Source of the DNA: Streptomyces gelaticus
GTDB taxonomy: Bacteria > Actinomycetota > Actinomycetes > Streptomycetales > Streptomycetaceae
Length of the DNA stretch: 64,000 nt
Assembly: GCF_014649535.1 (NCBI RefSeq)
Contig: NZ_BMTF01000030.1
Location: forward strand, 1 to 64,000
Direction of reading: 5' to 3'
Shown: positions 50,858 through 61,459 of the stretch, in pieces
Layout: the number at the start of each line of letters is the position of its first letter
How positions within the stretch are numbered: the stretch's first letter is position 1
The notes under the pieces: generated by a model
What the model was told of the DNA's origin: nothing
Databases searched by the model: none
Seen by the model: only the letters and a program-made list of their open reading frames with translations
Made by a program: the position numbers and the translations under genes

Positions 50858-51006
50858 GGGACGACGTTACGGAGGTGACCACGCCCGAAGTCAAGCGTCG
50901 GCGCCGGACGGGCTCCGCGGCGGCCGTGCCGGGGCCGGCATGCGGCACCAGCAGATGTGCGGTACTCCTCGAATGAGGAGAAGCCGGGCAGGACCCGCTC
51001 GCCCCT

Positions 51007-51020
51007 GTTCCGGTCGGCCC
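51007..51020. promoter_or_regulatory. Weak GGGCC-type dyad upstream of the 51 kb USP
   Basis: On the minus strand GGGCCGACCGGAAC, 43-56 bases before the USP start, matches the 48.87 kb dyad at 11 of 14 positions. Lies in the 205-base divergent gap 50858-51062. Confidence 0.2.
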
Positions 51021-51062
51021 TTTACGAGGCTGTTCGAGACTCACGAGACGGAGACAGTCGCC

Positions 51063-51938
51063 ATGGAGCCAGTCGTCACCGTGGGCCTCGACGGCTCACC
51101 CGAGAGCCTCGCCGCCGCCCGCTGGGCCGCCGAGGAAGCCGAGCGCCGCAGGCTCACGCTGCGTCTGCTGCACGCGTGGCCGCTGCTGCTGCCGGAGTCG
51201 GCCCACGTCCCCGCCGAGATGGACCAGAACTACTGGGCGCGGCGGATCGTGCACAAGACGCGGGCGGAGCTCCAGAAGCGCCACCCGGGCCTTTCCGTCG
51301 TCGGCAGCCTGATCGCCGACGACGCCCAGCACGCGCTGCTGCAAGCGGCGTCGGAGTCCGAGATGACCGTGCTCGGTTCGCGCGGACTCGTGCCCGTCGA
51401 GAGCTTCTTCCTCGGAGACATCAGCATGCCGGTCGTGGCGCGGGCCGACGGGCCGGTGGTGCTGGTACGCGCCGGGGCGGGCGGACCGGCGCCGCACCCC
51501 GCACCGGCCGCGGAGGGCGGGGTCGTGGTGGCACTGAAACTGCACGGCCCCTGCGACCACCTCCTCGCATTCGCCTTCACCAGCGCCGCGGCGCGAGGCG
51601 TGCCCCTCCGGGCCGTCCACGGCCAGAGCCTGCCGGTGGCCGCCTACGCCCCCTGGGGGCTGGATCACGACGTGGCGGACGAAATCGCCCGGGACGCGCG
51701 GAAGCAACTCGATCAGGTCCTCCGCCCCTGGCGGGACAAGTTCCCGCACGTGGAGGTGGCCGACGGCATCGTTCTCGAAAGCCCCGCCAAGGCTGTCGTG
51801 AGCGCCGCCCACGGGGCCGGGCTGCTGGTCGTCGGCCGGCGCAAGCACCGCCCCGTCCCGGCGCCGCACCTGGGCTCCGTCGCCCAGGCCGCCATTCACC
51901 ACGCCCGCTGCCCGGTCGCCGTCGTCCCCCACACCTGA
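51063..51938 (+). CDS. Universal stress protein, two Usp domains
   Basis: A 291-residue tandem Usp. Domain 1: VVTVGLDGSPESLAAARWA and loop VLGSRGLVPVESFFLGDISM, in which the usual G-x9-G-S/T phosphate loop is altered (GDIS), so ATP binding by this domain is uncertain. Domain 2: GVVVALKLHGPCDHLLAFAF and VVGRRKHRPVPAPHLGSVAQ. It pairs in similarity with the 43.7 kb copy. ATG 51063 follows GAGACGGAGACAG. Last member of the stress block on this side. Confidence 0.92.
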   Translation: MEPVVTVGLDGSPESLAAARWAAEEAERRRLTLRLLHAWPLLLPESAHVPAEMDQNYWARRIVHKTRAELQKRHPGLSVVGSLIADDAQHALLQAASESEMTVLGSRGLVPVESFFLGDISMPVVARADGPVVLVRAGAGGPAPHPAPAAEGGVVVALKLHGPCDHLLAFAFTSAAARGVPLRAVHGQSLPVAAYAPWGLDHDVADEIARDARKQLDQVLRPWRDKFPHVEVADGIVLESPAKAVVSAAHGAGLLVVGRRKHRPVPAPHLGSVAQAAIHHARCPVAVVPHT

Positions 51939-52127
51939 ACCGGCACCGGCACGGGCGCGGCGCAGTCCGGCGTGTGTCCCCGGACCGGACCTGTCCGCCG
52001 AGCTGCTGCGGCCGGCGTGACCCATGGACCGCCCTTCCGGGCAGCCTCCGCCAAGACCCTGCGAGGTGTCGGCGCCCGCACGTATCCTTCGCGTACGTAC
52101 GCCGCCGAGCGGGAGGGTACGAACAGC

Positions 52128-53021
52128 ATGGTGGACGCCGACCCCGGGCTCTTCGGGCCCGAATCCGTCACCTGGCAGATGCACGGCGACCCGATGATGT
52201 GGGTCGCGGGAGTGCGGGCGCTCTACCTCCAGGCGCTGCACCCGCGCGCCGTACGGGGCGTGATGCAGAACTCCGACTTCCGCAAGGACGCCTGGGGGCG
52301 GCTGATGCGCACCGCCGGCTTCGTGGGAACGATCACCTACGGCACCACCGAGGCCGCCGAGAAGGCCGGTGCCCGGGTCCGCAGGATCCACCGGCTCATC
52401 AGGGCCACCGACCCGGAGACCGGGGAGACCTACGGAATCGACGAGCCGGAACTGCTGCTGTGGGTGCACTGCGCGGAGGTCGACTCCTACCTCCAGGTCG
52501 AACGCCGCTCGGGCTTCCCGCTCACCGACGCCCAGGCCGACCGCTACATCGACGAGCACCGCCACAGCGCCCGCCTCGTCGGCCTCGATCCCGCGGACGT
52601 ACCGGCCACCACCGCACAGCTCGCCGCCTACTTCGAGCGGGTGCGGCCCCGGCTCGCCGCGTCTCCGGAGGCGGCGGACGTCGACGACTTCCTGCGCCGT
52701 CCCCCTGTCCATCCGCTGCTCGTACCGGCGCGGGCACTGCTGTGGCGGCGCGTGGCGCTGCTCGCCTACCAGTCCCTGCCCCCGTACGCCCACGAGCTCT
52801 ACGGCAGACCCGCCGCCCCGGCGCCCACCGTCGACCGCCGCCTGCGCACCGCGGGGACCGCGCTGCGCTGCATCCCCGCCCGGCTCCGCTGGCAGCTCCC
52901 GCCCGGTCACATTCTGAACGCGATGGCCCGGCTCGGTCCCGGAAGCCGCCCCACCCCGTACAAACTGCGCAGCCGGGCCGCCATACTGGACGGGCCGGGG
53001 AGGGTGCGGAAACAGGCGTGA
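52128..53021 (+). CDS. MpaB/rubber-oxygenase family protein (DUF2236)
   Basis: A 297-residue member of the DUF2236 superfamily, which includes latex-clearing protein and fungal MpaB, haem-dependent oxygenases. Visible marks: ALHPRAVRGVMQNSDF (about residues 35-50), TYGTTEAAEKAG near 71, WVHCAEVDSYL near 111 and LPPYAHELYG near 220. The histidines in LHP and WVHC are candidates for haem coordination. Substrate unknown; no signal peptide. ATG 52128 has GGGAGGGTACGAACAGC upstream. It ends 21 bases before the kinase gene. Confidence 0.85.
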   Translation: MVDADPGLFGPESVTWQMHGDPMMWVAGVRALYLQALHPRAVRGVMQNSDFRKDAWGRLMRTAGFVGTITYGTTEAAEKAGARVRRIHRLIRATDPETGETYGIDEPELLLWVHCAEVDSYLQVERRSGFPLTDAQADRYIDEHRHSARLVGLDPADVPATTAQLAAYFERVRPRLAASPEAADVDDFLRRPPVHPLLVPARALLWRRVALLAYQSLPPYAHELYGRPAAPAPTVDRRLRTAGTALRCIPARLRWQLPPGHILNAMARLGPGSRPTPYKLRSRAAILDGPGRVRKQA

Positions 53022-53042
53022 CGACGGGGGCGACAGCAGGCG

Positions 53043-55283
<2,241 letters not shown>

Positions 55284-55335
55284 ACGGACGCCACGGCCTC
55301 TGGCCAGAGCAGAACGTGCCGTGCTACGAAGAGTC

Positions 55336-56880
55336 ATGCCCGCACCCGACAGCTATGACGCAGTGATCGTGGGCGGCGGCCACAACGGTCTGGTCGCCGC
55401 TGCCTACCTCGCCCGTGCCGGACAGTCCGTCCTGGTCCTGGAGCGCCTGGCCACCACCGGAGGAGCGGCCGTCTCGACCCGCCCCTTCGACGGCATCGAC
55501 GCCCGCCTGTCGCGCTACTCGTACCTGGTGTCCCTGCTCCCGCACCGGATCGTCCGCGATCTCGGACTGGACTTCGCCGTACGGAAGCGGACCGTCTCCT
55601 CGTACACCCCGACCGTACGCGGCGGCCGTGCCACCGGGCTGCTCGTCGGCGGCGAGCGGACCCGGGACTCCTTCGCCGCGCTCACCGGATCCGACCGGGA
55701 GTACGAGGCATGGCAGCGGTTCTACGGCATGACGCGGCGTGTCGCCGAACGGGTCTTCCCGACCCTCACCGAGCCGCTGCCCGGCCGCGAAGCCCTGCGC
55801 GAGCGGATCGGTGACCCGGAGGCCTGGCGGACCCTCTTCGAGGAGCCCATCGGGGTCGCCGTCGAGAAGAACTTCACCGACGACCTGGTACGCGGAGTCG
55901 TCCTCACCGACGCGCTGATCGGCACCTTCGCCGACGCACACGATCCCTCGCTGCTCCAGAACCGCTGCTTCCTGTACCACGTCATCGGCGGCGGCACCGG
56001 CGACTGGGACGTCCCCGTCGGCGGCATGGGAGCACTCACCGACGCCCTCGCCCGGTCCGCCCGCGACGCCGGGGCCGAAATCCGCGTCCGGCACGAGGCG
56101 ACCAGGATCGAGACCGACGGGGCACGGGCCGAGATCACCGTCCGCTCACCCGAGGGGGAGCGGACCGTCGCGGCCCGCAAGGTCCTGGTCAACGCCTCGC
56201 CGCAGGCGCTCGCCGCCCTCCTCGGGGACGAACCGCCCGCCCCGCCCGAGGGAGCGCAGCTGAAGGTCAACATGCTGCTCACCCGGCTGCCCCGGCTGCG
56301 CGACCGCTCCGTCGATCCGCGCGCGGCCTTCGCCGGGACGTTCCACATCGCCGAGGGGTACGGACAGCTCGCGGACGCCTACCGGGACGCCGCGGCGGGC
56401 CGGCTGCCCGCCGCCCCGCCGTCCGAGATCTACTGCCACTCGCTGACCGACCCCTCGATCCTCGGCCCGGACCTCGCCGCTCGCGGCTACCAGACCCTGA
56501 CCCTGTTCGGCCTGCACACCCCCGCCCGGCTCTTCGCCGCCGACAACGCGGCGACCCGGTCCGAGCTGCTGGCGGCGACGCTCGCCGAGCTCGACGCGCA
56601 CCTGGACGAGCCGGTCACCGACTGCCTGGCACGCGACGAGAACGGCGAGCCGTGCATCGAGGCGAAGACCCCGCTCGATCTGGAGCGGGACCTGCGGCTG
56701 CCCGGCGGCCACATCTTCCACCGGGACCTCGTCTTTCCGTACGCCACGGAGTCCACCGGCCGGTGGGGAGTGGAGACGGCGCACGCCAATGTGCTGCTGT
56801 GCGGGGCCGGCGCGGTGCGTGGCGGCGGGGTCAGCGGGGTCCCCGGCCACAACGCCGCGATGGCGGCGCTGGGCCGGTGA
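55336..56880 (+). CDS. FAD-dependent oxidoreductase, phytoene-desaturase/PYROXD2-like
   Basis: A 514-residue flavoprotein with the FAD motif VIVGGGHNGLVAAAYLARAG at residues 9-28 and the downstream VLERLATTGGAA. The C-terminal GAGAVRGGGVSGVPGHNAAM is the second FAD-contact stretch of the carotenoid-desaturase superfamily. Relatives include human PYROXD2, with no clear carotenoid role; no crt genes are nearby, so carotenoid synthesis should not be assumed. ATG 55336 (MPAPDSYD) is chosen over the ATG-less upstream extension. It converges with the esterase operon. Confidence 0.88.
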   Translation: MPAPDSYDAVIVGGGHNGLVAAAYLARAGQSVLVLERLATTGGAAVSTRPFDGIDARLSRYSYLVSLLPHRIVRDLGLDFAVRKRTVSSYTPTVRGGRATGLLVGGERTRDSFAALTGSDREYEAWQRFYGMTRRVAERVFPTLTEPLPGREALRERIGDPEAWRTLFEEPIGVAVEKNFTDDLVRGVVLTDALIGTFADAHDPSLLQNRCFLYHVIGGGTGDWDVPVGGMGALTDALARSARDAGAEIRVRHEATRIETDGARAEITVRSPEGERTVAARKVLVNASPQALAALLGDEPPAPPEGAQLKVNMLLTRLPRLRDRSVDPRAAFAGTFHIAEGYGQLADAYRDAAAGRLPAAPPSEIYCHSLTDPSILGPDLAARGYQTLTLFGLHTPARLFAADNAATRSELLAATLAELDAHLDEPVTDCLARDENGEPCIEAKTPLDLERDLRLPGGHIFHRDLVFPYATESTGRWGVETAHANVLLCGAGAVRGGGVSGVPGHNAAMAALGR

Positions 56881-56891
56881 CCCGGGGTCCG

Positions 56892-57866
56892 CTACCGGCC
56901 GAAGACGCCCCGCAGCGCGCCGAGCTTGCGCGGCAGGTCGTACTCGGCGCCGCCCTCGTGCCCGTTGTAGCTGAACACCTCGATCTGCGCCGGACCCGCG
57001 TAGCGGTGGTAGGCGGCGAACACCGTGGACGAGGGGCAGATCTTGTCCATCAGGCCGACCGAGAACCACGCCGGGACCGTCGCCCGTGCCGCGAAGTTGA
57101 CCCCGTCGAAGTAGGACAGGGTCTCCATCGCCTCGTCGATCCGGAAGCGGTGCCCGGACAGCCAGCGGGCGATCTCCGCGTACGGTCCGGCGTCCGTGAT
57201 CTGCGAGGCGCGCCGGTAGTGGCAGAGGAACGGCACATCGGCCACGGCCGCCGCGATGTCGTCCCGCAGCCCGGCCACCGCCAGCGCGAGCCCGCCGCCC
57301 TGGCTGCCGCCGAGCACCGCCACCCGCGAGGCGTCCACCGCCTCGTGGGCCTTCGCCGCGTCCACCGCCCGCACCGCGTCCGTGATGAGCCGCCGGTAGT
57401 AGTGGCGGTACGGGTCCTCGATGCCCCGGGTCAGGAAGCCGGGGGAGGAGGAGCCGTGTCCGTCCGGGCCGATGTCCGGGGTGTCCGCGGTGTTCTTGCC
57501 GCCACCGCCCTGGCCCCGGTTGTCCATCACCAGATGGGCGTACCCGAGCGCGCTCCAGGTCAGCCAGGAGTACGGAATGCCCCGGCCGCCGTTGTAGCCG
57601 ATGTACTGCACCACGGCGGGCAGCGGGCCCGAACGTGTCTTCGGCACCAGCAGCCAGGCCTTCACCGGTTGCCCGCCGAAGCCCCGGAACGTCACGTCGA
57701 ACACGTCGACGGTCGCGAATCCGGCGTCGTACGGGACGAACGCGGCGTCGAGGTCGTGGCGGGCCGTCTCGGTGAGTGTCTTCTCCCAGAAGGCGTCGAA
57801 GTCGGCCGGCTCCTCGGGCTCCGGCCGGTAGTCGCGCAGCCGGTCCAGGGGCATGTCGAACAGCAA
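56892..57866 (-). CDS. Acetylxylan esterase / cephalosporin-C deacetylase family (AXE1, CE7)
   Basis: A 324-residue alpha/beta-hydrolase that removes acetyl groups from sugars or oligosaccharides. The nucleophile Ser lies in GGSQGGG (about residues 182-188), the catalytic His in YNGHEGG near the C-terminus, and the CE7 stretch RGQGGGGKNTADTPD near 113. No signal peptide, so it should act on imported oligosaccharides. Start TTG 57866 has GAGGAG upstream; it begins four bases after the PL8 stop. Last gene of the polysaccharide operon. Confidence 0.93.
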   Translation of the reverse strand: MLFDMPLDRLRDYRPEPEEPADFDAFWEKTLTETARHDLDAAFVPYDAGFATVDVFDVTFRGFGGQPVKAWLLVPKTRSGPLPAVVQYIGYNGGRGIPYSWLTWSALGYAHLVMDNRGQGGGGKNTADTPDIGPDGHGSSSPGFLTRGIEDPYRHYYRRLITDAVRAVDAAKAHEAVDASRVAVLGGSQGGGLALAVAGLRDDIAAAVADVPFLCHYRRASQITDAGPYAEIARWLSGHRFRIDEAMETLSYFDGVNFAARATVPAWFSVGLMDKICPSSTVFAAYHRYAGPAQIEVFSYNGHEGGAEYDLPRKLGALRGVFGR

Positions 57867-57870
57867 GTGT

Positions 57871-60303
57871 CTAGCTCCTCTTCAGGGTGAGGTTGAGGGT
57901 TGCGCCGTGGCGGCCGGTGGTGTCGGCGGTGATCCGGATGCCGTTGCCGGTGGGTGCGGCACTGACGCCCGGATCGGCCCGGACGACGGTCAGCCCGCGC
58001 TGTGCCAGGTCCAGGACGACCGATGACCGCAGCTGTGTCGGGTCGGACAGCGACACCTCGACGGTCCTTCCGTCCGGCTGCACCAGCACCGAGGCGGGGC
58101 CGTCCGAGGTCAGGTCCTGCGCGGTGCCGGCGGTCCAGAAGTTCGCGGCGAGCAGCCCGTCCGCGCAGCGGCGTACCGCGTGCACGGCGGTGGAGCGGGC
58201 GATCAGCTTCACCGGCGGCGCGGACGACCACTGCTTCGTCCGCTCGGCCGAGGCCGCCGGGGCCTGGAGCCAGTAGTAGCCCGCCCCGTCGGGCGCGGTG
58301 CCGTGGTCCTGCCAGAGCGTCAGATACGGGCGGGTGACCGGGGTGTCCGTGCCGTACTTGAGGTTGATCTCGCGCCAGGTCGCCGTGCGGTTCTCGCGCA
58401 GGCCCCGGAGCGTGACGGGCTCGGGGAAGACATAGCCGCCGGTTCCGGCCACATGCAGCCACCGCACCTGGTCGAGCCGTGCCGACCAGCCGGCGTCCGC
58501 GGGCGTCGCCGTGCCGTTGACGAGCAGGGCCGCCCCGGGGTCGCTCAGCTTCCGGTTCTCCACCACGGTCTCGGCCGTGCCCGCGTCCGCGCCGATGCCC
58601 GAGCCGACGCAGGCGATCACGTCGTCCAGGCAGAACCAGCTCTTCAGCCCGTGCAGTGAACTGCCGTACGCGCGCAGCTCCATGCCGTACGCGCCGAGCG
58701 TGGTGCCCGGCAGCGCGGTGCCGCCCGCCCAGTCGGACGTGCTGGTGGTGCGCTGGCCCGCCGCGTCCGCGGGGCGCCCGGCGATGACCGTGGTGCCGGG
58801 CAGCCGGGCCGGGTCGACGGTCGGCCAGTAGTCCTCGCTGTAGTGCCCCAGGTCGTCGGTGTAGAGCAGGACCATGCCGTCGGAGAGGTGCCAGGCGTGC
58901 AGGTTCTCGTTCTGGATCGACTCGTAGTTGTAGATCCGGGAGGAGTACGCGGAGATGCCGAGCGAGAAGGACGGCCGGCGGTGGGCCGCCTTGTCCATCC
59001 GCGGGTGCTGCTTGTGCGCGACCAGCGGCCCCCGCGCCGGCACCGGGGAGGCGATGACCTGCCGGGCGGCGACCAGCGAGGCCAGATCGGTGACGGCCAG
59101 GAAGTCCCGGTAGGTGTCCTCGGCGATCCACTGCTTGACCAGGGCGGTGAACCGGTCGGCGGTCTCGCCCGGGAAGCTCGGGATCAGGCGCACCACCGCC
59201 TCGATGACCGTCTGCGCCGACACATGGCCCTGTTTGCTGGGGCGGGCGATCTCGCGCCCGCACACCGACGCCATCACGTCGCCGCGCACCAGCAACGGGT
59301 CGAAGCCGTCGTCGACCCAGCCGCGGATGTTGTCGAGGTCGGGGTCGGTGACCGTCCACGTGGTGCCGGCGAGGAGGTTCAGCAGCCGGGAGAGATTGTT
59401 CAGCAGCTCCTTGCCGTACCCGCCGTTGTACGGATGCTTGTAGTGCTGGAGGAACGAACCGTCGGAGTAGAAGCCCTCGCCGGTGCCCTCCGCCGCGGCG
59501 CTCGCGTCGTTGAAGGCGAGGACACTGTTGGCGCCCGAACCCTCGACGTCCGAAAGAGCGTCACGGACCCGGGCCAGATCGTCGCCCGTGCCGCTGAGCA
59601 CCGCGTTGACGGCGACCACGGTGGAGATCCACACCCGGTTGGCGCCGGTCGCGATCTGCCGGTCGGCCCGCCAGAGGTTCGGATCGGGCGTGTAGTGCCG
59701 CACGGCCCCGGTGATCCGGCCCAGCCGCTCCGTCCCGAGCGTGTCGTACAGCAGCACGGCCGCGTCATTGAGGGCGAGCGCGGAGCCGATCTCCCAGTCC
59801 CAGTCGTTGTCGAACCGGGTGTGGCCGGGGCCGTAACGGTTGGTCAGCATCCAGTCGAGGCCGGCCAGCAGCAGATCGCGCAGCGCGGTGTCGCCGTACT
59901 GCGGGGTGCCGGGGACGGCCCACGCGGTCGCGACCGTGGCGAGCCGCTTGAACGACGTCGTCACGTGGTTGGAGAGCGTGGTGCTGGTCAGATCGGGGAA
60001 CAGCCCGTCGGTCCGGGTCGGGTCGAGTCCCTTGACCGAGGTGGTCGCGGCCTTGCCGATCCTGGCCACGGCCGCGGCGATCTGCGGGTCCGTCAGGTCG
60101 AGGCCGGGGCCGCCGGTGAGCAGGGTGTGCCAGCGGATGCGCAGGGCGGCGGCGTCGTCGATGACGGCGGGACCGTCCGCGGCGTGCGCGGTGCCCGTGC
60201 TGGCGGCGAGCGTCAGCGGCAGCGCGGCAGCCGCGCCGAGGGCCGCCGCCCCGGCGAGAACGGTGCGCCGGGTGGTGCCCGAAGTGGTGCCTGGGTTCGT
60301 CAT
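57871..60303 (-). CDS. Secreted polysaccharide lyase family 8 (hyaluronate/chondroitin/xanthan lyase type)
   Basis: An 810-residue exported lyase that cleaves uronic-acid-containing polysaccharide by beta-elimination. A twin-arginine signal is seen at TRRTVLAGAAALGAA with cleavage near TAHA. The alpha/alpha-toroid carries DNDWDWEIGSALALND (catalytic Asn region, about residues 143-158) and DGSFLQHYKHPYNGGYG (catalytic His and Tyr, about 280-296); the C-terminal beta-sandwich domains follow. Family members act on hyaluronan, chondroitin, xanthan or alginate, and the sequence does not decide. ATG 60303 has GAGGGA upstream. Confidence 0.94.
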   Translation of the reverse strand: MTNPGTTSGTTRRTVLAGAAALGAAAALPLTLAASTGTAHAADGPAVIDDAAALRIRWHTLLTGGPGLDLTDPQIAAAVARIGKAATTSVKGLDPTRTDGLFPDLTSTTLSNHVTTSFKRLATVATAWAVPGTPQYGDTALRDLLLAGLDWMLTNRYGPGHTRFDNDWDWEIGSALALNDAAVLLYDTLGTERLGRITGAVRHYTPDPNLWRADRQIATGANRVWISTVVAVNAVLSGTGDDLARVRDALSDVEGSGANSVLAFNDASAAAEGTGEGFYSDGSFLQHYKHPYNGGYGKELLNNLSRLLNLLAGTTWTVTDPDLDNIRGWVDDGFDPLLVRGDVMASVCGREIARPSKQGHVSAQTVIEAVVRLIPSFPGETADRFTALVKQWIAEDTYRDFLAVTDLASLVAARQVIASPVPARGPLVAHKQHPRMDKAAHRRPSFSLGISAYSSRIYNYESIQNENLHAWHLSDGMVLLYTDDLGHYSEDYWPTVDPARLPGTTVIAGRPADAAGQRTTSTSDWAGGTALPGTTLGAYGMELRAYGSSLHGLKSWFCLDDVIACVGSGIGADAGTAETVVENRKLSDPGAALLVNGTATPADAGWSARLDQVRWLHVAGTGGYVFPEPVTLRGLRENRTATWREINLKYGTDTPVTRPYLTLWQDHGTAPDGAGYYWLQAPAASAERTKQWSSAPPVKLIARSTAVHAVRRCADGLLAANFWTAGTAQDLTSDGPASVLVQPDGRTVEVSLSDPTQLRSSVVLDLAQRGLTVVRADPGVSAAPTGNGIRITADTTGRHGATLNLTLKRS

Positions 60304-60310
60304 ACGTCCC

Positions 60311-61459
60311 TCACAGGAGGTGTCGGCGGTCGACGGCCGCTGCCAGCGCGGCATGACCGGAAGGGTTGGGGTGGAGTCCGTCGCCGCTGTCGTACGCGGG
60401 CAGTAGCAGCGACGGGCGGTCCGGGTCGCGCAGGGCCGCGTCGAAGTCGGCGACGGCGTCGAAGACCCGGCCGGTGCGCACCGCCGCGTTGATCCGCTGC
60501 CGTACCGCTTCGAGCTCGGGCGTCCAGCGGGTCCAGCCGCCGAACGGGGCGATGGTCGCGCCGACCGTCCGCAGCCCGGCGTTGCGGGCGCGCAGCACCA
60601 GCTGCCGGTACCCGGCCAGCACGCGCGCCGGGTCGGTCTGGCTCGGTGGTTGCTGGAGGTCGTTGACGCCGAGATGGACGAGTACGGTGCGCAGTCCGGG
60701 CAGCGAGAGCACATCGCGGTCGAAGCGGGCCTGTCCGCCGGGCCCGAACCGGGCGTCGTCCAGCAGCAGCCGGTTGCCGCTGATGCCGAGGTTGGCGACG
60801 GCCGAGCCCGGCAGCCGTCCGGCCAGCTGGTCGGGCCAGCGCAGATCGGTGTCGTCGGGGGTGCCGACGCCCTCCGTGATGGAGTCGCCCAGCACCGCGA
60901 CCACCGGCCCGTGCGCGCCCGTCACCTCGACGCCGGTGAGCAGGAACACCGAGGTGGTGCGCTCGCCGTCGACGGAGTGCGAGGCATGGGTGTTGCGGTG
61001 GAAGGACAGCGGCCCGGTGGGGCCGGGGAGCCGGGTCTCCACCGTCAGCCGCGCCCCCTCGGCGGCACGCAGTCCGGCGACCGGGTCGCTGGTCAGCGAG
61101 GCACCCGCGGCGATCCACGCCTGCTGCTGCCCGCCGAACGTCACCGGCCGGCCGCCCGCCGTCACCGGGCCGATGAGGACCGGGACGGTGCCGAAGGCGT
61201 GTCCGTAGCGCAGCCGGACGGCTCCGCCCGCGGACAGCCGCACATGCGCGGTGCAGGTGCCGTCGGTCAGGCCGACGCTCGCCACCGTGTCCGTGGCCGT
61301 CGGCGCGGTCTGCGCGGTCGCCCAGGAGGTCGTCCAGCGCGAGGGTCCGGCGCCGCCCTGCGGCCCGGCCGCGTGTGCCTGCGGTGCCGTGGCCGCGACC
61401 GCCGCCAGACCGGCCGCCGCCGTCAGTACCCCGCGTCTCGCGGGTCCCCGCCCGGTCAC
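60311..61459 (-). CDS. Secreted SGNH/GDSL hydrolase
   Basis: A 382-residue exported esterase. A Tat-like signal (ARRGVLTAAAGLAAVAAT) precedes an N-terminal beta-sandwich (about 35-190), then the SGNH domain: GDSITEG (nucleophile Ser, about residues 199-205), Gly in NLGISGN, Asn in GVND and the DGLHPN Asp-His pair near the C-terminus. It probably deacetylates extracellular polysaccharide or fragments. GTG 61459 overlaps the upstream stop by four bases and ends seven bases before PL8, so it is part of the same coupled operon. Confidence 0.92.
   Translation of the reverse strand: MTGRGPARRGVLTAAAGLAAVAATAPQAHAAGPQGGAGPSRWTTSWATAQTAPTATDTVASVGLTDGTCTAHVRLSAGGAVRLRYGHAFGTVPVLIGPVTAGGRPVTFGGQQQAWIAAGASLTSDPVAGLRAAEGARLTVETRLPGPTGPLSFHRNTHASHSVDGERTTSVFLLTGVEVTGAHGPVVAVLGDSITEGVGTPDDTDLRWPDQLAGRLPGSAVANLGISGNRLLLDDARFGPGGQARFDRDVLSLPGLRTVLVHLGVNDLQQPPSQTDPARVLAGYRQLVLRARNAGLRTVGATIAPFGGWTRWTPELEAVRQRINAAVRTGRVFDAVADFDAALRDPDRPSLLLPAYDSGDGLHPNPSGHAALAAAVDRRHLL

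Noticed and set aside
55290..55312. CTCTGGCCAGAG palindrome between the kinase and FAD oxidoreductase genes
   Set aside because: Only 12 bases, no loop or stem extension; not enough for a terminator or operator call.
55336..56880. Carotenoid (phytoene) desaturase
   Set aside because: The fold matches, but no crt synthesis genes are nearby and the sequence looks more like the PYROXD2 group.
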